Positions 1 through 9,267 are shown, counted from the first letter of the stretch. The stretch is 40,863 nucleotides of DNA from Gemmatimonadota bacterium (GCA_028873825.1 JAPPNM010000051.1:1-40863); one strand, 5' to 3'. Notes: generated by a model from the sequence alone, not told the origin. Numbers and translations: made by a program.

Positions 1-76
1 AGACTTACGTGATTTCCTGCCGGGATTCAGATCTCCGGTGCTCCGCCTGACGGGCCCGTGACTCGCCTGGCCGTCT

Positions 77-352
77 CTATCTCTTCTCGGTCAGACGGCC
101 TGACAGATACTTGTGGATGACGCTCGACAACAGCGTCTGATACGGGATTCCCTCTTCGCGCGCTCTGGCGTGAGCGAGGGTGAAGTCGCGTTCGGTCACC
201 CGGAGGTTCACCCGCCGCGTCTTCTTGAAGGTGCTTCGGGCCGCGATCCGGGCCGCTTCCATCTCGCTTTGGGCTCCGGCGGCACGGCGCAACTCGCCCC
301 GCTCGAAGTTCTTCAGGATCTCGCGTTCTTCCGGGTTCAGTCGGTCGGTCAT
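77..352 (-). CDS. BrnA-like (CopG/ribbon-helix-helix) antitoxin
   Basis: A 91-residue protein with a charged N-terminal half and the pattern VNLRVTERDF followed by a helix rich in A, R and E (residues about 47-75). This is the usual strand-helix-helix layout of BrnA/CopG antitoxins, which dimerise to bind their own operator and neutralise the partner toxin. It starts 2 bases after the stop of the BrnT-like gene, in the toxin-then-antitoxin order usual for brnTA, so the two are probably co-transcribed and autoregulated. Codons 15-64 are duplicated upstream of the toxin gene (687-836) with 5 differences in 150 bases. The call rests on residue pattern and context; a lone RHH regulator is the alternative. 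Confidence 0.75.
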   Translation of the reverse strand: MTDRLNPEEREILKNFERGELRRAAGAQSEMEAARIAARSTFKKTRRVNLRVTERDFTLAHARAREEGIPYQTLLSSVIHKYLSGRLTEKR

Positions 353-354
353 GG

Positions 355-636
355 CTATCGCCTCTTCTGGTATTCGCGTGTGGCCTTCCGGCTTGGAATG
401 ATCGTTTTCAGGAACCGCGACCCGTCGGCAGCGGTCACGAAAGGAACGAGGCAGACGTAGCTGTCGATTTCCACGACGTAGATCGTCTGACCCGGGTATC
501 GCTCCTGATTCGGGTGTTCCAGAACATCCACCAAGCCGTCCCGTTCGATCGCGGAGATGACCCGCTCGAAGGAGACCCCCCTCCGTTCAACGAGTTCGCG
601 GTTCTTCTCCAGGTTCCAATCGAAGCGTGGACTCAT
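355..636 (-). CDS. BrnT-like ribonuclease toxin
   Basis: About 93 residues starting MSPRFDWNLEKN, followed by RRGVSFERV: the FxWxxxKNxxxxxxxGVSFE signature of the BrnT family, whose members are RelE-fold ribonucleases held in check by BrnA. I chose ATG 636 because BrnT proteins start just before the FDW motif; in-frame ATG 654 and GTG 687 would add residues unlike the family. A TTGACA hexamer lies at 672-667 on this strand, upstream of the chosen start, but the downstream -10 match is poor, so a promoter there is only possible. The antitoxin follows after 2 bases. The upstream flank is a duplicated piece of the antitoxin gene, so the local promoter/operator may have been rebuilt. Confidence 0.72.
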   Translation of the reverse strand: MSPRFDWNLEKNRELVERRGVSFERVISAIERDGLVDVLEHPNQERYPGQTIYVVEIDSYVCLVPFVTAADGSRFLKTIIPSRKATREYQKRR

Positions 637-686
637 GATCCAATAGTCATCCATTGTGTGCTGTTTGTCAACGATCCCGATCCGCA

Positions 687-836
687 CGCTCGGGCGTGAG
701 CGAGGTTGAAATCGCGGTCGGTCACCCGGAGGTTCACCCGCCGCGTCTTCTTGAAGGTGCTTCGGGCCGCGATCCGGGCCGCTTCCATCTCGCTTTGGGC
801 TCCGGCGGCACGGCGCAACTCGCCTCGCTCGAAGTT
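687..836 (-). pseudogene. Duplicated internal fragment of the BrnA-like antitoxin gene
   Basis: A 150-base direct repeat of 161-310 with no gaps and 5 mismatches by eye. It corresponds to antitoxin codons 15-64 and lacks both the start and the C-terminal part. The reading frame runs on for a few codons into unrelated sequence and then stops, so no functional antitoxin is expected. It lies immediately upstream of the toxin gene. Confidence 0.85.
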
Positions 837-877
837 ACCTTCAGGAACCATCACCGCCCGACAGGAGCCCGACCCGT

Positions 878-1267
878 ATGCCGAACCGATGGCGAGACTG
901 GCTGGCCCAGGCCGAGCATGACCTCGGCCAGGCTACCGCGTCTCACCGCGATAGCCGCCACGATTGGTCCTGCTTCGCATCTCACCAGGCAGCCGAGAAG
1001 GCGGTCGAGTCACTCCATTTGGCAACGGGACGGGAAGCATGGGGTCACGTGACTGCGAGACTCCTGAACCAGTTGCCGACCCCTCCGCCCCCGGAACTGA
1101 TCGACCGTGCCAGGATACTCGACAACTACTACGTGCCCGCCCGGTACCCGAACGGTCACGTCGAGGGCCCGGCATACGAACACTACGGATCCCTTCACAG
1201 CTCGCAGGCTCTGGACCATGCCCGAGCGATCATCGATTTCGTCCGTAAAGCTCTGGCCGACGCCTGA
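878..1267 (+). CDS. HEPN domain protein (probable toxin of a HEPN/MNT pair)
   Basis: A 129-residue all-alpha protein. It opens with WLAQAEHDL, has HQAAEKAVE at residues about 36-44, and carries LDNYYVPARYPNG around residues 81-93; this combination is typical of the PF05168-type HEPN family. Many HEPN proteins are ribonucleases, and here the gene overlaps a nucleotidyltransferase gene by 50 bases, which is the standard HEPN/MNT toxin-antitoxin arrangement. An AGGAG stretch lies about 10 bases before the ATG. Whether this member is an active RNase cannot be read off, because I do not see a clean R-x4-6-H catalytic motif near the C-terminus. The neighbouring brnTA-like pair supports a toxin-antitoxin patch. 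Confidence 0.8.
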   Translation: MPNRWRDWLAQAEHDLGQATASHRDSRHDWSCFASHQAAEKAVESLHLATGREAWGHVTARLLNQLPTPPPPELIDRARILDNYYVPARYPNGHVEGPAYEHYGSLHSSQALDHARAIIDFVRKALADA

Positions 1268-1586
1268 CGTCGTCCTGGCGGAACTCCGGGCCTGGGCTGC
1301 ACGCCAACGGAACGCCAGGTCCGAGTTGGCCGCGCTGGGCTATTTCGGTTCCCATGCCCGGGGGGACACCGGCTTCGGCAGCGATCTCGACTTGGTCGCG
1401 GTCGTGGAGCGCAGTGATGTACCCCGCATGGAACGAGGTCGCGACTGGCCCTGCGAGCGTCTGCCCGTTCCGACCGATCTCCTGGTCTTCACCGTGGATG
1501 AATGGCAGGCGATGATGGAGCGCGGGGGACGCTTCGCGGGGGTGATGAAGGATGAAGTGGTGTGGGTGATCGGGTCGGGACCGTGA
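1218..1586 (+). CDS. MNT-type nucleotidyltransferase (probable antitoxin)
   Basis: A 122-residue protein with GSHARGDTGFGSDLDL (residues about 43-58), the GSxARGxxxxxSDxDL motif of polymerase-beta-fold nucleotidyltransferases; the two aspartates would bind metal. In HEPN/MNT modules the MNT protein neutralises the HEPN toxin, in studied cases by nucleotidylating it. The ATG at 1218 lies inside the HEPN gene and is the only ATG before the motif, so translation is probably coupled to HEPN. The region between the two carboxylates and the end (VDEWQAMMERGG, VMKDEVVWV) matches small minimal nucleotidyltransferases. The following 72 bases lead into a repeat-element end and the convergent dehydratase gene. 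Confidence 0.78.
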   Translation: MPERSSISSVKLWPTPDVVLAELRAWAARQRNARSELAALGYFGSHARGDTGFGSDLDLVAVVERSDVPRMERGRDWPCERLPVPTDLLVFTVDEWQAMMERGGRFAGVMKDEVVWVIGSGP

Positions 1587-1638
1587 CGACGCGAAACCGG
1601 CGCGGAATCGCTTGACACCGCCCGAATCACGTCATGTC

Positions 1639-1663
1639 CGGTTTTTGTCCACGGGCGGCTAGC
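1639..1663 (+). repeat. Right end of dispersed terminal-inverted-repeat element
   Basis: Contains TTTTTGTCCACGGGCGGCTAG, matching the right end of the dispersed family (compare 5390-5400). The terminal CTAG supplies the TAG stop of the minus-strand dehydratase gene at 1659-1661. The body of the element is missing. Confidence 0.7.
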
Positions 1664-2637
1664 GCGCCGCCGCCGACGCCGGGCCCAGGATCTCGCCGAG
1701 CAGGGACGCGTCGAGGTTGCCGCCGGAGAGGACCGCGCACACCTTGCGGCCCGCCGCCGGGACGCGTCCCGAGAGGAGCGCCGCCGCCGCGGCCGCGCCG
1801 GAGTACTCGACCACCAGCTTCCGCCGCGCGACGAGGTGGACGGCGGCCCGGCGGATGGCGTCGTCGCCGACGAGCACCACGTCGTCGAGGAGCGCCGCCG
1901 CGTGGGCGAAGGTTAGGTCGCCGGCGCGGACGGGCGCGAGGCCGTCGGCGATCGTGTCGGTGCCTTCCAGGGTGGCCGGGGCCCCCGCGTCGAGCGCACG
2001 CCGCATGGTGGGCGCTCCCGCGGGCTCGACCCCGACGATCGTGCTCTGCGGCTTCAGCCGCCGAAGCGCCGCCGCGCAGCCCGCCGCCTGTCCTCCCCCT
2101 CCCACCGGAACCAGCAGCGTGTCCACCTCCGGCCACTCGTCGAAGACTTCCAGGGCCACCGTTCCCGCGCCGGCTATGATCCAGGGGTGGTCGAAGGGGG
2201 GGACCATGACCTGCCCCTCGGCGGCGGCTATCTCCTCGGCGCGAGCGCGGCGGTGCTCGGAGGTCGTGCCGGCGAACTCGACCCGGGCGCCCAGTCGGCG
2301 GGCTCCGTCGCTCTTGACCCGGGGCGCGGTAGCGGGCAATACGACGACTGCGGGCACGCCCACAAGCCCGGCGGCGAAGGCCACGGCCTGCGCGTGATTT
2401 CCCGACGAATACGCGATCACGCCGCGCTCCAGCTCGCCGGGGGAGAGCCGCGCGAGGAAGTTGCAGGCGCCGCGGGCCTTGAAGGATCCCGCCCTCTGCA
2501 AGGATTCGCACTTGAGGCGCACTTCGCCGCCCGCCCTCTCCGACAGGCCGGCGTCCGGAACCAGCGGGGTGCGGACGACCGCGCCGCGGATGCGTTCGGC
2601 GGCCTCCCGGATGTCGCGGAGCGGTACGAGGCCGCCG

Positions 2638-2657
<20 letters not shown>
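1659..2657 (-). CDS. PLP-dependent threonine/serine dehydratase
   Basis: A 332-residue fold-type II PLP enzyme. SFKARGA holds the Schiff-base lysine (K60), [10 protein letters not shown] (near residue 182) is the glycine-rich phosphate-binding loop, and LSGGNLD near the C-terminus is also typical. Members deaminate L-threonine to 2-oxobutyrate (isoleucine route) or L-serine to pyruvate. It lacks the C-terminal ACT regulatory domain of biosynthetic IlvA, so a catabolic TdcB-like dehydratase or serine racemase-like enzyme is equally possible. The ATG start lies 20 bases inside the 3' end of gyrA on the same strand, so the two are probably cotranscribed. Its stop codon lies in a dispersed repeat end (1639-1663). 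Confidence 0.88.
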
Positions 2658-5100
<2,443 letters not shown>

Positions 5101-5104
5101 GGAT

Positions 5105-5160
5105 CAGCGGTCCGCGGACAGGGCCGCCCGGGCGCCGGGTGCGGCGAGGCGCCGGGCCGG
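5105..5160 (+). repeat. Left-end copy of the dispersed element, next to the gyrA start
   Basis: CAGCGGTCCGCGGACA followed by GGCGAGGCGCCGGGCCGGC matches the left arm of the family. It is truncated and directly abuts another copy at 5161. It lies just upstream of the gyrA ATG, so it is part of the gyrA leader. Confidence 0.65.
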
Positions 5161-5400
5161 CGGTCCGTGGATAAAGCCGCCCGAGCGGCGAGGCGCCGGG
5201 CCGGCAAGGCGCGACGAAGGGGGAATAGCAGCGCTATTCGCCCGAGGAGCAACGCAGAGCGCAGCCTTGGAGTGGCAAAATGTATAGCATACATTACATA
5301 GTGTAATGCATACTTTACAGCGTGGACGGGTGAAGCGAAGCGGCCGGCGCGGATGCATCGCCGTTCGAATGCCGGGGGGATTTTGTCCACGGGCCGCTAG
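5161..5400 (+). repeat. Long copy of the dispersed element with an AT-rich internal module
   Basis: It starts CGGTCCGTGGATAAAGCC and ends ATTTTGTCCACGGGCCGCTAG; the ends are imperfect inverted repeats. It contains GAATAGC-AGC-GCTATTC (a 7-base stem) at 5224-5240. At about 5264-5320 it carries an AT-rich stretch absent from the batC-batD copy, which goes from GCAGAGCGCAGC almost directly to GCGCGGATGCATCGCC. The mosaic composition suggests recombination between copies. A further right-end fragment lies at 5404-5427. Confidence 0.8.
5272..5320 (-). promoter_or_regulatory. AT-rich palindromic island upstream of gyrA
   Basis: In otherwise very GC-rich sequence, 5292-5308 reads CATTACA-TAG-TGTAATG, a perfect 7-base inverted repeat, flanked by GTATAGCATAC on one side and GCATAC on the other. 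On the minus strand TATACA and TTACAC hexamers face gyrA about 175-200 bases upstream, so this could be a promoter/operator. It could also be a leftover operator from a lost toxin-antitoxin or regulator gene. No reporter or motif evidence is available from sequence alone. Confidence 0.4.
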
Positions 5401-5403
5401 CGG

Positions 5404-5427
5404 AGGGCTCTTTTCCACGGGCTGCCA
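5404..5427 (+). repeat. Right-end fragment of the dispersed element
   Basis: GGGCTCTTTTCCACGGGCTGCC resembles the family right end ATTTTGTCCACGGGCTGC and follows the 5161-5400 copy directly. The stretch 5428-5561 beyond it shows no recognisable gene. Confidence 0.5.
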
Positions 5428-5561
5428 GGGTGCGGGAAGCGGGAAGGCCGCGGGGCCGGGGAGGGGTGCCGAACGAGTCCGGAACGGGCCTCGGACAGCC
5501 TTTAAGGATAGCCGGATTCGGGGGGATTTTCAAGGTGCGGGACCGTCCCGGGGGGAGCGCC

Positions 5562-5672
5562 TTCACCGCCTGCGATACGACCAAGCCTCCTGACTACAAC
5601 GACCTGAAGGGCTCGTATGGCGGCACGATTCGGGGAACCGGAAGCAGATCACGTTGGGCGGGCAGGACACCT
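5562..5672 (+). pseudogene. Lipoprotein gene remnant, copy 1
   Basis: Plus-strand frame reads FTACDTTKPPDYNDLKGSYG and then GTIRG. The residues before the cysteine look like a lipobox, as if this were the start of a mature lipoprotein. After about 25 codons the frame must shift to continue as RKQITLGGQDT, and it then runs into the CTAG of a repeat element at 5671. The same segment, with the same shift, recurs at 11526-11639, so the damage predates the duplication. No family recognised. Confidence 0.5.
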
Positions 5673-5782
5673 AGCAGTGCGTGGATGAAGCCGCCCGAGC
5701 ACCGAGAGCGGCGAGGCGCCGGGCCGGCGCGGATGCCTCGCCGTTCGAATGCCGGGGGGATTTTGTCCACGGGCTTGTCTAG
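5669..5782 (+). repeat. Short complete copy of the dispersed element
   Basis: It runs from CTAGCAGTGCGTGGATGAAG to TTTTGTCCACGGGC near 5774, with CTAG at 5779-5782. It has left and right arms without the middle module found at 5161-5400 and 33190-33359. The arms GGCGAGGCGCCGG and CCGGCGCGGATGCCTCGCCG are partly complementary, so the whole element can fold as an imperfect hairpin. It interrupts the minus-strand P-loop ATPase remnant. Confidence 0.8.
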
Positions 5783-6022
5783 CGCCAGATAGCTTTTCCC
5801 GCTACCGCCAGCGCCACCGAGCGCCGCCGCTTCGCCGCGCCTCATGGCCGGGTGCGCCCAGTCTCCGGACGTGGTGACGGACACCACGGCCTCGGGCGCT
5901 TCGCCGGGGTCCCACGTGGCCGCGTCCACCGTGTAGGGCTGGGCCGGTTCAAGGGCCTTCAGCGCCTCCCTTGCCGTCTTCGCGACGGCCACCCGTTCGG
6001 CAAGGTCCGCCGCTGCGTCCGC
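5775..6022 (-). pseudogene. P-loop ATPase remnant (RepA/AAA-like), cut by a repeat element
   Basis: The minus-strand frame contains MRRGEAAALGGAGGSGKSYL; the GGAGGSGKS Walker A loop is at 5788-5817. This matches the start of RepA/RecA-like AAA ATPases found in plasmid and phage replication modules. Three residues later the frame runs into the end of the dispersed element (...ALDKPVDKIPP), so everything after the P-loop is missing. Upstream it continues from the decayed methyltransferase remnant. No functional ATPase can be made. Confidence 0.6.
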
Positions 6023-6410
6023 CTCGACGGGCCAGCTTGTGGGTCCAGTCGCGTTTCTCCCGGCCTTGCGGTTGCCGCCCGTAGGGAGGGTTGCAGAACA
6101 CGGGGAGAGGGGGCCAGACAGCCGACAACCCGTCTTCGCCGTGCGGGGAACCGGGGCCGTACCAGACTTCCGCCCGCACCGTGCGTTGAGCGTCCGGGGA
6201 AGACGCCGGATCGAGTCCGATGCTCCCTCCCATGGCCGCCCGCGCCGCCTCCACAAGCAAACCGGGGGTGTGCCAGTCGTCGCCCGTGCGGGACGCGCCC
6301 GGTTGCCCACGTGCGCCGGGAAGTCCGCGCCGATCCTCGCGTAGCTGACGCCGGGACGGCGCGCCTTCTCAACGGCCATGGCGCGGTCGCGCTCGCGGAC
6401 GCGCTCGCGC
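6012..6410 (-). pseudogene. Phage-type DNA N6-adenine methyltransferase (Dam) remnant
   Basis: One minus-strand frame reads DDWHTPGLLVEAARAAMGG, then GLDPASSPDAQRTV, then DGLSAVWPPLPVFCNPPYG (about 6290-6050). The order W-x-T-P, DPAS, DGL..W and NPPYG is the signature of the phage Dam methyltransferase family; NPPY is the catalytic motif. The preceding part (ARIGADFPAHVGNR, about 6345-6300) and the following part (ADLAERVAVAKTAREALKAL) lie in other frames, so at least two frameshifts are present. With the adjacent P-loop remnant this looks like a degraded phage or plasmid replication module. Confidence 0.62.
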
Positions 6411-6799
6411 CGCGCCGCCCCGGGACGCCCGGCCCGCCGCCGCCCTCTGCGCCACTCGCTCGCTATCCATGCGTCCGAAGTTGGGACATTCGGATACCGA
6501 ACGGAAGCCTCTCTCAAGAGCGGAGATCAACCAACGGCGCTCGCCCACGAACGGAAACAGGGCGGTGCCATGCGCGCGGGCCGGACGGATACCGGCATTG
6601 GCCGCGGCTTCAAACCGTGACGGTCCGGCGTCACACTTTCGGCGAAGGAATCCGGAGTTTCGGGGATCGAAGGGGAACCCCCTCGCCAGCCCCGGCCGTA
6701 CCCACACCGGGTAGGCTGGCCGCCCCCCCCCCTTCCCCTACTGCCGGCAGCGCCGGTGCCAGTCCTCCACGTGCTCTCCCGGAAGCCGTCCGGCGGCCC
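6411..6799. other. Gene-poor stretch between phage remnant and lipoprotein gene
   Basis: No recognisable gene. Minus-strand reading near 6480-6380 still shows arginine-rich sequence that leads into the methyltransferase remnant. A run of ten C residues lies at about 6723-6732, 3' of the minus-strand lipoprotein gene. I see no terminator hairpin. Confidence 0.5.
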
Positions 6800-7171
6800 T
6801 CAGCGCCCAGCGGGGCGTGGCCGAACCCGCACGTAGAACTTGTGGGGGGCGGAAAGCTCCGTCGCGACGGTCACGCGCACGGAGTCCGCCACCTCGACGG
6901 CGGCAATCGTGAGAACCTGCTCCGAAACCGAGACGGCGACCGCCGCCGAATCGGCCGATTCGGCATACCACCACGGGTAGCCAGCCTCGACGCACTCGAC
7001 AGGGCGGAAGTAGTCCGCGAGGGGCGCCTCCACCGTGTCCCCGACCAGCAAGTCGAGGTCCGGCATCTCGCCCCAGGGATCTAACTCGACCCCGCAATCC
7101 GCGCCGCCCCACCAACAGCCCGGAATCGTCGCGGCGACGGCCGCCAGAACGATGTCTCTAGCTGTTCTCAT
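6800..7171 (-). CDS. Small Ig/cadherin-like lipoprotein A
   Basis: A 123-residue protein. It begins MRTARDIVLAAVAATIPGC, a short signal peptide ending in a weak lipobox, followed by WWGGADC. The mature part has PDLDLLVGDTVEAPLADYF and ends in a strand-rich stretch (LTIAAVEVADSVRVTVA, FYVRVRPRP); this resembles a single bacterial Ig/cadherin-like domain. I chose the ATG at 7171 because AGGAGG lies 7 bases before it. That Shine-Dalgarno overlaps the stop of the zincin-like pseudogene (7183), so the pair was translationally coupled. Paralogs are at 8491-8901 and 9268-9678. The function is unknown; the tight pairing suggests a partner or inhibitor of the peptidase, which is inference. Confidence 0.72.
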   Translation of the reverse strand: MRTARDIVLAAVAATIPGCWWGGADCGVELDPWGEMPDLDLLVGDTVEAPLADYFRPVECVEAGYPWWYAESADSAAVAVSVSEQVLTIAAVEVADSVRVTVATELSAPHKFYVRVRPRPAGR

Positions 7172-7182
7172 TTTCCGCCTCC

Positions 7183-8480
7183 TCATTTCAGGTTCTTGAG
7201 CCAGGTCGCCCGGATGTCGAGGGCGTCCCAGTCCGGCGGCTCCGTGGCCTTCTCCTTGACGTCCACCGGAGTGCGGATGCCCGGGAACACCTCCTTATGT
7301 AGCGCGCGGTCGATGTAGTTCTCGAGGCACCATACGATGTTAGAGACGTTTGTCCGCGGCCACCATATGTGGATGTCGGGAAACCAGGGTATGTCGTACT
7401 TACTCTGGGTCTTGCAGGTCTTGAACACCTCGGCGACGTAGCGGCCGGGGTACTCCGTCCAGTCGTACCGCTCGGTATTACTGTCGGTCAGGTCGAGGAA
7501 GAGCGCGGCGACGTGCCCCTCGATCTTCGGCTTCTGGCCCTGAGGGGCCTCCACCCGGCAGCTTCCCTCCCGGGGGTTTTTCAAGGGCTTCCCGGGGTCT
7601 CCGAAGTGCTCGAAGCAGTCCCGCCGGTAGCCACCCGACCCGATGGTCCCGGCGTAGTGGGCGAAGCCCTCCTGCAGGCGCACCTGACGTTGGTGACCTT
7701 GGTAAGCCAGTGCGAGAAGCAGGTCCAGTCCCAGTAGTCCCACGCCTTGTCGCCGGGCCACCACAGGCCGCCGAGCGCCTTGTGGTGCAGCGCGTGCCCG
7801 TACTCGTGGGCGACGGTGAAGAAGAATCGCGGCTCAGCAGGTAGCCACGCAAGCACGATCTTCTCGAAAATCGGGATGGGGTTGTAGTACGAAGCGCCGC
7901 TGTCGAAGCGCAGATCCCATCCGATCCGCTCCCGCGTGTACCCGAAGTGTCCGGTCAGGGTGTCCGCCGCGAGGTTCAGCAGGCGCCACGGCAGGTACTT
8001 GTGAGCCTTGACCTCGACGAACACCAGCTGGCCGCAGTGGCGCTCGTCCGTCTGCCAGGACGCGATGGTCTTGTGGCCAGAAACGAGATCGGTGTGGGGA
8101 ACGACGGCACCGCCGTAAACGGTGCTGCTGGAGCTCCTCGCACACCTGAAAGCCACGACCCCCGGGATGTGGAGCTCGTGGCCGTCCGGTTCCTCGGGGA
8201 CGACGCGCCATTCCCTTAGCCCGTTTTTGCCTTCCTGCGCCCAGACCGCAGCGCCCACCGCAGGTTTGAATTGAAGCCCCTCTTTCCGAGACGCTGTAGG
8301 CCACGGCGAGGTACACCGAGTCGGGGTGCCATGACGAGCCTGATTCGATTCCGGCCACAGCGGCCCCGGCGGCCATCCCGTCGCCGGTCCGGCCGCCGGG
8401 TGGACCCCCTCGGGGAAGACCGAGTCCTCGAAGAAGCGGGTAAGCTGGCCGTCCGTCTCGGAGACGTACATCCACACATG
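7183..8480 (-). pseudogene. Zincin-like metallopeptidase, frameshifted and 5'-truncated copy
   Basis: A near-identical copy of the intact gene at 9689-11293. One base is missing near 7677: CTGCAGGCGC here against CTGCAGGGCGC at about 10181-10191. This splits the frame between the HEYGH motif and the following EGFAHY segment, so the two metal-binding halves fall in different frames. The first hundred or so residues of the intact copy are also missing: similarity begins at WMYVSETDG (about 8473), only 10-20 bases beyond the stop of lipoprotein C. Positions 7707-7998 look identical base for base to 10214-10505, which points to recent duplication or gene conversion. The stop overlaps the Shine-Dalgarno of lipoprotein A. 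Confidence 0.85.
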
Positions 8481-8490
8481 ACCAACCCCC

Positions 8491-8901
8491 CTATCGAGCC
8501 CGGACCCGCACGACGAACTCGTGGCCGGGGCCAGGGTCATGGTCTACGCCCACCACGGTCACGCGCACGGAGTCCGCCGCCTTGCGGGCGGCGATCTCGA
8601 GAGTCGTGAGATCGGCCGCAATCGAGACGGCGACCGCCGCCGGGTCGGCCGACGTGGCCTCGAAGACGTCCAGGCCATGGTCCCTATAGTCTTCTACGCA
8701 TCTCGGGATGAGGTTGTAGTAGTCCCCGAGGTCCACTTCCATCGTTTCCCCGACCAGCATGTCGAGGTCCGGGATCTCGATCCCGTGCTTGAGGCGCGCG
8801 TTCTCGATGTCGCACATGGCCCCCGTGCAGACCGGGATGGCCGCGACAACGGCCGCTAGGGCAACGCTTATCATCGTTTTCATTTCCATTTCCGTTTCCA
8901 T
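8491..8901 (-). CDS. Small Ig-like secreted protein C
   Basis: A 136-residue paralog of the lipoproteins at 6800 and 9268. The start METEMEMKTM leads into a hydrophobic signal segment (ISVALAAVVAAIPVC), then IPDLDMLVGETMEVDLGDYY and ADSVRVTVVGVD with FVVRVRAR at the end. The residues before the cysteine (IPVC) fit a lipobox less well than in its paralogs, so it may be secreted by signal peptidase I instead. There is no clear Shine-Dalgarno; the 5' end directly follows a C-terminal scrap of a zincin gene (stop at 8903). The 3' end abuts the truncated zincin copy, as if a deletion had joined them. Confidence 0.68.
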   Translation of the reverse strand: METEMEMKTMISVALAAVVAAIPVCTGAMCDIENARLKHGIEIPDLDMLVGETMEVDLGDYYNLIPRCVEDYRDHGLDVFEATSADPAAVAVSIAADLTTLEIAARKAADSVRVTVVGVDHDPGPGHEFVVRVRAR

Positions 8902-8902
8902 T

Positions 8903-8990
8903 TCAATAGGATTTCAGGTTCTTCAGCCAAACTATTCGTATGTCGAGGATGTCCCAGTCATCGTCACCCGCCGTCCGCACCCCCGCAACC
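8903..8990 (-). pseudogene. C-terminal scrap of a third zincin-like gene
   Basis: The minus-strand frame ends DWDILDIRIVWLKNLKSY, matching the end of the intact peptidase (DWDPLDIRATWLKNLK). Nothing upstream of about 8990 matches. It shows that a third peptidase/lipoprotein unit once stood here. Confidence 0.7.
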
Positions 8991-9223
8991 ATCGCTTCCA
9001 CCTATGGAGTTCGGATCTGGGGAACTGTCCGGTCCTCACGAGAGAGGACCGGAGACGGCTGGCGTTCGGGGCGGAGGACCCAGGACACCGGACCCGTGCA
9101 CAACAGGATGCCGCCTGGGAGGCCTGCCGGGTGTCGAGATCGTGGCCCGGAAGGTGTCCACTTCGGACGGCCGACGTGGCTGGGTGATCGTGCCCAAGGC
9201 GACCGGGCCTCCCAGAAGCTTGG
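8991..9223. other. Intergenic stretch with a perfect 10-base hairpin
   Basis: No gene seen. 9028-9053 is an inverted repeat: TCCGGTCCTC, loop ACGAGA, GAGGACCGGA. The stem is GC-rich and perfect, but no T-run follows on either strand, so a standard intrinsic terminator is not supported. It could be a Rho-type RNA stabiliser, a recombination site or chance. Confidence 0.5.
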
Positions 9224-9263
9224 GGGTCCCAGTCCGTCGGCTCCGTGGCCTTCTCCTTCGGCG
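9224..9263 (-). pseudogene. Second tiny scrap of the zincin C-terminus
   Basis: GGTCCCAGTCCGTCGGCTCC with GTGGCCTTCTCCTT beyond it matches 9730-9770 in the intact peptidase gene (the KEKATEPPDWDP coding region). It runs directly into the 3' end of lipoprotein B, so the boundary is chimeric. Confidence 0.6.
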
Positions 9264-9267
9264 GCCC

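Noticed and set aside
5355..5375. tRNA-like TTCGAAT T-loop motif in the dispersed elements
   Set aside because: No complementary stem around it and no cloverleaf or acceptor stem can be built; it recurs only as part of the element.
6012..6410. A working restriction-modification or phage methylation system
   Set aside because: The methyltransferase is split over frames and ends at a truncated ATPase; no nuclease partner is present.
7670..7690. Programmed ribosomal frameshift in the peptidase copy
   Set aside because: No slippery heptamer or conserved downstream structure; the intact paralog has the extra G and a normal frame, so a simple deletion is the better explanation.
9028..9053. Intrinsic terminator
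   Set aside because: A strong stem but no U-tract on either strand.
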